NCBI GenBank assembly: GCA_023423605.1
Contig: JAFAFF010000137.1
Location: 1-15,529 of the forward strand
Origin: Pseudomonadota bacterium
GTDB taxonomy: Bacteria; Pseudomonadota; Gammaproteobacteria; Xanthomonadales; Xanthomonadaceae
Length of the DNA: 15,529 bases
Reading direction: 5' to 3'
Part shown: one piece after another, positions 8,347 to 15,529 of the stretch
Layout: every line of letters starts with the position of its first letter
Numbering within the stretch: position 1 is the stretch's first letter
Position numbers and translations under genes: made by a program
The notes under the pieces: model-generated
Told to the model about the DNA's origin: nothing
Databases searched by the model: none
The model's input: only the letters and a program-made list of their open reading frames with translations

Positions 8347-10287
8347 ATGCGTGTTGACGCCAACCAACAGGTGCGTGCGGTGCAGGGCCGATATGAGCAG
8401 AGTGGCCGCGGTACATCCGCCTCCCCTCGCCAACGCAGACATGCAGGTCTCGGCAGCGCATCAGGCCTTCGCCTGGACAGCCCTGCCCGGATGGCAATCG
8501 GACTGCTTCTGCTTGCCAATGCCCGTGCTGAAGTGTCGCCTTCCCGGGAGCCATCGGCCTTCCAACCCGGCGCTGCGTTTCCGACCCCACCCCACCACGC
8601 CGAAGCCGCCCTGCTCCCCGCTGCCGCTGCGGCCGACTATCACCGCGCAGGGCTGCCCCCTCCGCCGCCGCCGGCTGGCCAGCTCTCCTCGATTGCCAAC
8701 GCGGTGCTGGGTGCCTGCGTGACTGCGCCTCGCGCATGCACGGTTGCCATCGCTGGTGGCGCAGCGCTCGCCGGCCTGGCGGTCGTCCGCTCGACCATGA
8801 AAGAAACACCCACAGAACCAGCACCGCCACAACGTGCCTTGCCGCCGACACGGCACGATCACCTGCTGGAAGCCATCGAGGACGTTGCCGTACCTTCGGA
8901 CACACCGGATGGGCATCCAGTGGATCTGCAGGCAAAGCTGCTGCAGGTCGCACGGCGCTGCGGCGGTGACCGTCAATGCCGTGCGGACGCGATAAACGAC
9001 CTGCTGCGCAGGCTGCCACCGGCAACCCTGGCGACGATCCAGCAGATGGTTCACGCCACTGGCGGGCAGAGTGCCAGCGCATTTCCACCCGGCGCAGCTG
9101 CGTTTCCGCTGGGGCCGGAGGCGTTCGAGGCACTGGTCGCGCTGCTGGCCGATACCTATACGCCTGAGGTAGCGCAGTATCAGGATGACCTGGAAACCAT
9201 CGTCGCCGCGAACGGAGACGCGGGGGACGATGCCGCGGTGACCACCCGCCGGCGACTGGATGCCATCCGCCGGCTGTTTGAACGCGATGGCCACCATGTC
9301 CGCGAATGCACGTTCCAGGCCGCCGACCGCCTGCATCCAGAAGTACTGCATGAAGGCAGCAACCTTCTGGTCAGCCTGTCGCCGGGCGATCCGCAAGGCA
9401 CGCCCGGCCGCCATCTGCTGCTGGTTGCCCATGGTGACATGGCCGGGCTGGCATCCGGCTCGGAAGGTGCGTATGACAACGCATCCGGGGTGGCGACCCT
9501 GCTGCATGTGCTGCGAAGGCTGGATCACGCTGCGTTCGCCAGCGGTACACAGGTCCAGGTGTTGATCACCGCGCATGAAGAGCTGCACCTGCTGGGCAGC
9601 AGCGCCTTCGTCGAACACTGCAGGCAACAACAGGACTGTCCCAGCCTGGTCATCAATGTCGATCTGGTCGGGCGCGGCGGCCACAACTACGTACTGTCCG
9701 GCTCCGATGCCCTGGCCGGGCATTACTTCGTCGGCAAGGCACCGATGTACCTTGCCCGACCTTCCCCCGGCCCCGCCGAGGACATCGCATCCCATGACCT
9801 GCAGTCTCATTTCAATGCACGCGGATTCGTGCGTCAGCCTGACGGTGAGCCGCTGCTGTTGACATCGGACAACCTGAGCTTCCAGAACGCATCCATCCCC
9901 ACGCTCGGGCTGGCGCAGATGAGCGCCATCGACGCACGGGCGCTTCGCGATATCCAGCAGGCACGGATCGACTACGAGGAAGCGGTCAACGCAGTGGACT
10001 GGCGACCCTACGGCGAACACCAGCGCGGCGGCGTCACCCTCACCGCCGACGATCTCACACGCTACCGGCAAGCCGAGCAAGCCGCCGACCAGGCGTGGGA
10101 CGGCTATCGCGCCCTGCGCCAGCGTTGGAAGTACGCGTCCGGCACACTCATCCACACGGCCGGTGACCGCCTGTACCGCGTCAACCCACGAATGGCGGTC
10201 GACTTCGCCACGGCGTTGCTCGCCTTCGTTCGCGGATGGGCCACGACCGCGACAAACGAAAGCGCATCCTCCTCCAGCACTCCCTGA
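8347..10287 (+). CDS. M28-like zinc metallopeptidase with long N-terminal anchor region
   Basis: 646 residues; first gene of a pair with the M13 gene 15 bp downstream. M28 enzymes are mostly two-zinc aminopeptidases or carboxypeptidases. Visible motifs are HGD at 362-364 (zinc His and its Asp), YDNASG at 376-381 (bridging Asp377), HEE at 410-412 (general base Glu411, zinc Glu412) and NVD at 437-439 (zinc Asp439). The final motif, normally SDH followed by F and IP, reads SDN (507-509), so the last zinc His is Asn509. The extension has an Arg/Gln-rich start, a short hydrophobic patch (51-57), six prolines (104-109), C124-x6-C131, a hydrophobic segment (132-147) and a Pro-rich linker; the peptidase domain starts near 275. 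GGGAG six bases upstream supports the ATG at 8347. Met49 (8491) would give a short signal peptide and is the alternative. Substrate unknown; catalysis uncertain because of Asn509. Confidence 0.85.
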   Translation: MRVDANQQVRAVQGRYEQSGRGTSASPRQRRHAGLGSASGLRLDSPARMAIGLLLLANARAEVSPSREPSAFQPGAAFPTPPHHAEAALLPAAAAADYHRAGLPPPPPPAGQLSSIANAVLGACVTAPRACTVAIAGGAALAGLAVVRSTMKETPTEPAPPQRALPPTRHDHLLEAIEDVAVPSDTPDGHPVDLQAKLLQVARRCGGDRQCRADAINDLLRRLPPATLATIQQMVHATGGQSASAFPPGAAAFPLGPEAFEALVALLADTYTPEVAQYQDDLETIVAANGDAGDDAAVTTRRRLDAIRRLFERDGHHVRECTFQAADRLHPEVLHEGSNLLVSLSPGDPQGTPGRHLLLVAHGDMAGLASGSEGAYDNASGVATLLHVLRRLDHAAFASGTQVQVLITAHEELHLLGSSAFVEHCRQQQDCPSLVINVDLVGRGGHNYVLSGSDALAGHYFVGKAPMYLARPSPGPAEDIASHDLQSHFNARGFVRQPDGEPLLLTSDNLSFQNASIPTLGLAQMSAIDARALRDIQQARIDYEEAVNAVDWRPYGEHQRGGVTLTADDLTRYRQAEQAADQAWDGYRALRQRWKYASGTLIHTAGDRLYRVNPRMAVDFATALLAFVRGWATTATNESASSSSTP

Positions 10288-10302
10288 CTCCAGGACAACG
10301 CC

Positions 10303-12870
10303 ATGCCACAGGATCTGACTGTCTCCCGCACGCACCAGGGCAACTTCCAGCGCCGGTGCCATGGCCTGGATGGGCTCTCGCACGTGCACCGTATGCAGCA
10401 GCGTCATGGCCGGCCAGCGCATTGCCTGAACCTGCGCGGTGTCAGCAACGCGCTCACCGGATTCCTGCTGCTCAGCAGTGTCGTACCGGACAGCGCCCGC
10501 CACTCCGCTCCCCGAATCGAGCTGCCAAAGGGCCGCTCGCCGGCGCTGTTGCCGGGCGCCTGTGCCACCACCATCGAGATGGAAAACCTCGCAGCGGCGC
10601 CGCAGGACGGGGCAAGCGATCCCTTGATGTCAGCCGGAATCCCGCCCCAGGTCGCCAACCTGGCAGCCGATGCGACGATCACGGCGTGCGCGCTCTCACC
10701 CCGCCGCTGTGGCATGGCCGTCGCCGTGGGTGTCGGCGTGAGCGCGCTCGGCGCAGGTTTCCTGGTAGTGAACCGCCTGCTCGGCAGCGGAGCGCACGAG
10801 ACACCGGACAGCCCGCCCGATCAGCCGCCTCTTCAGACACCGGATGCTCCGCCCAGCACCGATCCTGCAGCCGGACACGATCCGGACCAGGGCCCCACGC
10901 CGGAACAGATCCAGCAGTTGCTGCAGCCCCTGCGCTTCAACGCCAGCGAACTGGACCCCGCGCATCCTGCCTGCCAGTCGCTGGGTGCCCACGTGAATTC
11001 CCGCTGGGAAACGCAGAATGCCCTGGAAGCCAGCCGCACCCGGCAAGGTACGTTCGATCACCTGCGGGATCGATCACTGCTGATTCGTTATCAGATCGCA
11101 CAGGAGATCACCGGGCTTCCGGCGCCGGATGCGGCCCAGAAGGTCATCGGCGATCTGTGGCGGGCCGGCATGGATGCAGGCCGGATCGAAGCGGAGGGCA
11201 TCAGCCCGCTGCAGCCTGAACTGCAGGCGATCGACGGGCTGGAAAATCGCGACCAGCTGCTGGGTCATCTGTTCAACGCGACTGCTTCGGGAAGCAACCC
11301 GCTGTTCGATTTCGCGGCCCTGCCCGATCTGGAAGACCCATCGGTCAACATGGCCTACCTGGGCCAGGGCGGACTGGGCCTGCCGGACAGCGCCTGGTAC
11401 AGCGATCCGGAAAAACTGCCCGTACTGGCGGCTTACCAGGCCCATGTCATGCGCACCCTGCAGCTGTCGGGCATGTCGGCTGACGATGCCGCCATCGCCG
11501 CCGCTGATGTCATCGCACTGGAACACGCGCTTGCCGACGTTTCCGAACCATTCGCGGTGCTGGCCACCGACATGGCCCAGTACTACAACCCGGTCAACCT
11601 TACGACAGCCGCCGCGCATACCCCGGCAATCCACTGGCAAGGCCTGTTCGATGCGCACCTGATGCAGGCGCCCGCCACGTTCTCGCTCGGCATGCCACGC
11701 TTCTTCGAGCGGTTGGATGCCTTGCTGGGCGGTACGCCGCTGCAGGCCTGGAAAGCCTATCTTCGCTTCCATGCCGTGGACCGTGCCGCTCCCTGCCTGG
11801 GCACCACATTCGTCGCGAACCACGCCGCATTCCACGACGGTGTATTGAAGGGACGTGTCAGCCCGATACCGCGCTGGGCGAGGGTCCTGGACATCATCGA
11901 GCGCTGTGCCGGCGACGCCCTCAGCCCGATGTTCGTCAGTGCCGCTCACTCCTCCCATGCATCACAGCGCATGGCCAACATGACCACCACGCTGTCCGGC
12001 GTACTCCGGGAACATCTCGCCAACGCCGACTGGATGCAGGGAAGCACGCGCGCCGAAGCGCTGCGCAAGGCGCAGGCACTCGTCGTGGAGACCGGCCAGC
12101 CCGCACACTGGCTCAGCTGGGAAGGCGCGACAACGCAGGGAGAAACGTTCCTGCACGACGTGCAGGCATCCCGCGCCTTCAGCCATCGTCGCAACATCGC
12201 CACGGTCGGCCAGCCGGTGGACGCCAGCATCTGGAAGATGACCGCGCAGACCGCGGATGCCTACCTGGATACAAGCCAGAACCACATCGTGCTGCCCGCA
12301 GCGCTGCTGCAGCCACCGTTCTTCGACGTCGACGCCGACGATGCACTGAACTACGGGGGTATAGGCGTGGTGCTGGGTCACGAGATGGCGCACGGTTTCG
12401 ACTCCTTCGGCAGCAGCATCGATGCAGAAGGCAGGCTGCGGGACTGGTGGACGCAGCAGGACCGCACCCGCTTCAACGCCTTGGCAGAGCGCCTGGCCAC
12501 GCAGTTCAGCCAGTATCGCGTCGGCGACAGGAATGTGGACGGTTACCTGACACTGGACGAGAACCTGGCCGATCTGGGCGGGTTGTCGCTTGCGTTCGAC
12601 GCCATGCAGCAGGCCACTGCAGGCACCCCGGATCCGATGATCGAGGGGATGACCCGCGAACAGCGGTTCTTCGCCAACTTCGCCTTCAGCTGGCGCCAGC
12701 TCGCGACACCGGAACGGACCGAGCTGGACATGCAGACCGACACCCACGTGCCAGCGAGCGTACGCGCGAATGGCGCGCCGTCGAACCTGCCGGCATTCGC
12801 GCGGGCATTCAACTGCTCACCAGGGGATCCGATGGCGCGTCCAGAAGGCGAGCGCGTCCATTTCCTGTGA
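10303..12870 (+). CDS. M13 (neprilysin-like) zinc metallopeptidase with N-terminal membrane-anchor region
   Basis: 855 residues; second gene of the peptidase pair, with AGGA seven bases before its ATG. M13 enzymes are endopeptidases that cut oligopeptides on the amino side of hydrophobic residues. The catalytic set is present: HEMAH at 693-697, ENLAD at 753-757 (third zinc ligand Glu753, Asp757), His815 and Arg821 (neprilysin His711/Arg717), and a terminal C-SPGDPM motif at 838-844. The block NHIVLPAALLQPPFFD before the zinc site is typical. The substrate-binding Asn-Ala-Phe/Tyr-Tyr motif reads DAYL (652-655), and the usual final Trp is replaced by HFL. The N-terminal 200 residues are extra: a short hydrophobic patch (51-57), C129-x6-C136, a hydrophobic segment (137-156) and a Pro/Asp-rich linker (about 166-198) before the M13 N-domain at about 205. 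No classical signal peptide is seen. Probably membrane-anchored; localisation is inferred. Confidence 0.9.
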   Translation: MPQDLTVSRTHQGNFQRRCHGLDGLSHVHRMQQRHGRPAHCLNLRGVSNALTGFLLLSSVVPDSARHSAPRIELPKGRSPALLPGACATTIEMENLAAAPQDGASDPLMSAGIPPQVANLAADATITACALSPRRCGMAVAVGVGVSALGAGFLVVNRLLGSGAHETPDSPPDQPPLQTPDAPPSTDPAAGHDPDQGPTPEQIQQLLQPLRFNASELDPAHPACQSLGAHVNSRWETQNALEASRTRQGTFDHLRDRSLLIRYQIAQEITGLPAPDAAQKVIGDLWRAGMDAGRIEAEGISPLQPELQAIDGLENRDQLLGHLFNATASGSNPLFDFAALPDLEDPSVNMAYLGQGGLGLPDSAWYSDPEKLPVLAAYQAHVMRTLQLSGMSADDAAIAAADVIALEHALADVSEPFAVLATDMAQYYNPVNLTTAAAHTPAIHWQGLFDAHLMQAPATFSLGMPRFFERLDALLGGTPLQAWKAYLRFHAVDRAAPCLGTTFVANHAAFHDGVLKGRVSPIPRWARVLDIIERCAGDALSPMFVSAAHSSHASQRMANMTTTLSGVLREHLANADWMQGSTRAEALRKAQALVVETGQPAHWLSWEGATTQGETFLHDVQASRAFSHRRNIATVGQPVDASIWKMTAQTADAYLDTSQNHIVLPAALLQPPFFDVDADDALNYGGIGVVLGHEMAHGFDSFGSSIDAEGRLRDWWTQQDRTRFNALAERLATQFSQYRVGDRNVDGYLTLDENLADLGGLSLAFDAMQQATAGTPDPMIEGMTREQRFFANFAFSWRQLATPERTELDMQTDTHVPASVRANGAPSNLPAFARAFNCSPGDPMARPEGERVHFL

Positions 12871-12897
12871 TCCCGCGCCGCTGATCACCGCCTGCCC

Positions 12898-12926
12898 GCA
12901 GGCGCCGGTCTGCATCCGGCGCCTGC
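12898..12926. terminator. 11-bp perfect hairpin between convergent M13 peptidase and clpB
   Basis: GCAGGCGCCGG (12898-12908) pairs with CCGGCGCCTGC (12916-12926) around a seven-base loop. It lies 27 bases after the M13 stop and 18 bases before the clpB stop, so it can serve both convergent transcripts. There is no T-run on either side, as is common for GC-rich hairpins of this kind, so termination strength is uncertain. Confidence 0.65.
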
Positions 12927-12944
12927 TGCGGACCGGCCCTGCCC

Positions 12945-15524
<2,580 letters not shown>

Positions 15525-15529
15525 CCGCA

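Noticed and set aside
8189..8722. 177-codon plus-strand frame overlapping the start of the M28 gene
   Set aside because: No recognisable domain or ribosome site; it shares 376 bases with the better supported M28 frame. A frameshift in the M28 N-terminus was considered, but the M13 neighbour has a similar extension in its own frame, so none is needed.
8461..10503. 680-codon open frame on the minus strand across the M28 gene
   Set aside because: Longer than the M28 frame itself, but without family motifs, while the plus-strand frame carries an ordered set of M28 motifs and a strong ribosome site.

Overview
The window is GC-rich chromosomal DNA from a gammaproteobacterium of the Xanthomonadaceae, most likely Stenotrophomonas. 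The main evidence is two tandem inverted pairs of GTAG-headed hairpins (1458-1587). These have the form of SMAG elements, the GTAG-type REP sequences known from Stenotrophomonas maltophilia. The PilB and TonB-receptor sequences also look Xanthomonadaceae-like from memory. No database search was possible, so family names rest on motifs I could read.

Layout: (1) 1-1357, minus strand: pilB, the type IV pilus extension ATPase, whose C-terminus is cut off by the window edge, with a weak sigma-54-like site upstream. (2) 1458-1587: the SMAG-type repeats. (3) 1613-3484, minus: yheS, an ABC-F ribosome-associated ATPase. (4) 3485-3810: a divergent control region with an imperfect 18-base inverted repeat around a smaller hairpin and a possible promoter. 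(5) 3811-6192, plus: a TonB-dependent outer-membrane receptor, followed by a 20-bp perfect hairpin. (6) 6331-8034, plus: ybaL, a CPA2 cation/proton antiporter with a C-terminal nucleotide-binding domain. (7) 8035-8346: an intergenic stretch with three perfect hairpins. (8) 8347-12870, plus: a two-gene operon, 15 bp apart, encoding an M28-like and an M13 (neprilysin-like) metallopeptidase. (9) 12945-15524, minus: complete clpB, convergent with the peptidases and separated from them by an 11-bp perfect hairpin.

The housekeeping genes look intact and conventional. The most unusual part is the peptidase pair. The two enzymes come from unrelated families, yet both carry a long N-terminal extension with the same layout: a short hydrophobic patch near residues 50-57, a low-complexity stretch, a C-x6-C motif containing Pro-Arg at the same position, a glycine/alanine-rich hydrophobic segment and a Pro-rich linker. 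The M28 member also has Asn where the family's last zinc-binding His is expected, and the M13 member has Asp-Ala-Tyr-Leu in place of the Asn-Ala-Phe/Tyr-Tyr substrate-binding motif. A plausible inference is a pair of membrane-tethered peptidases acting in sequence on oligopeptides, with the M13 enzyme cutting internally and the M28 enzyme trimming ends. Nothing in the sequence proves this.
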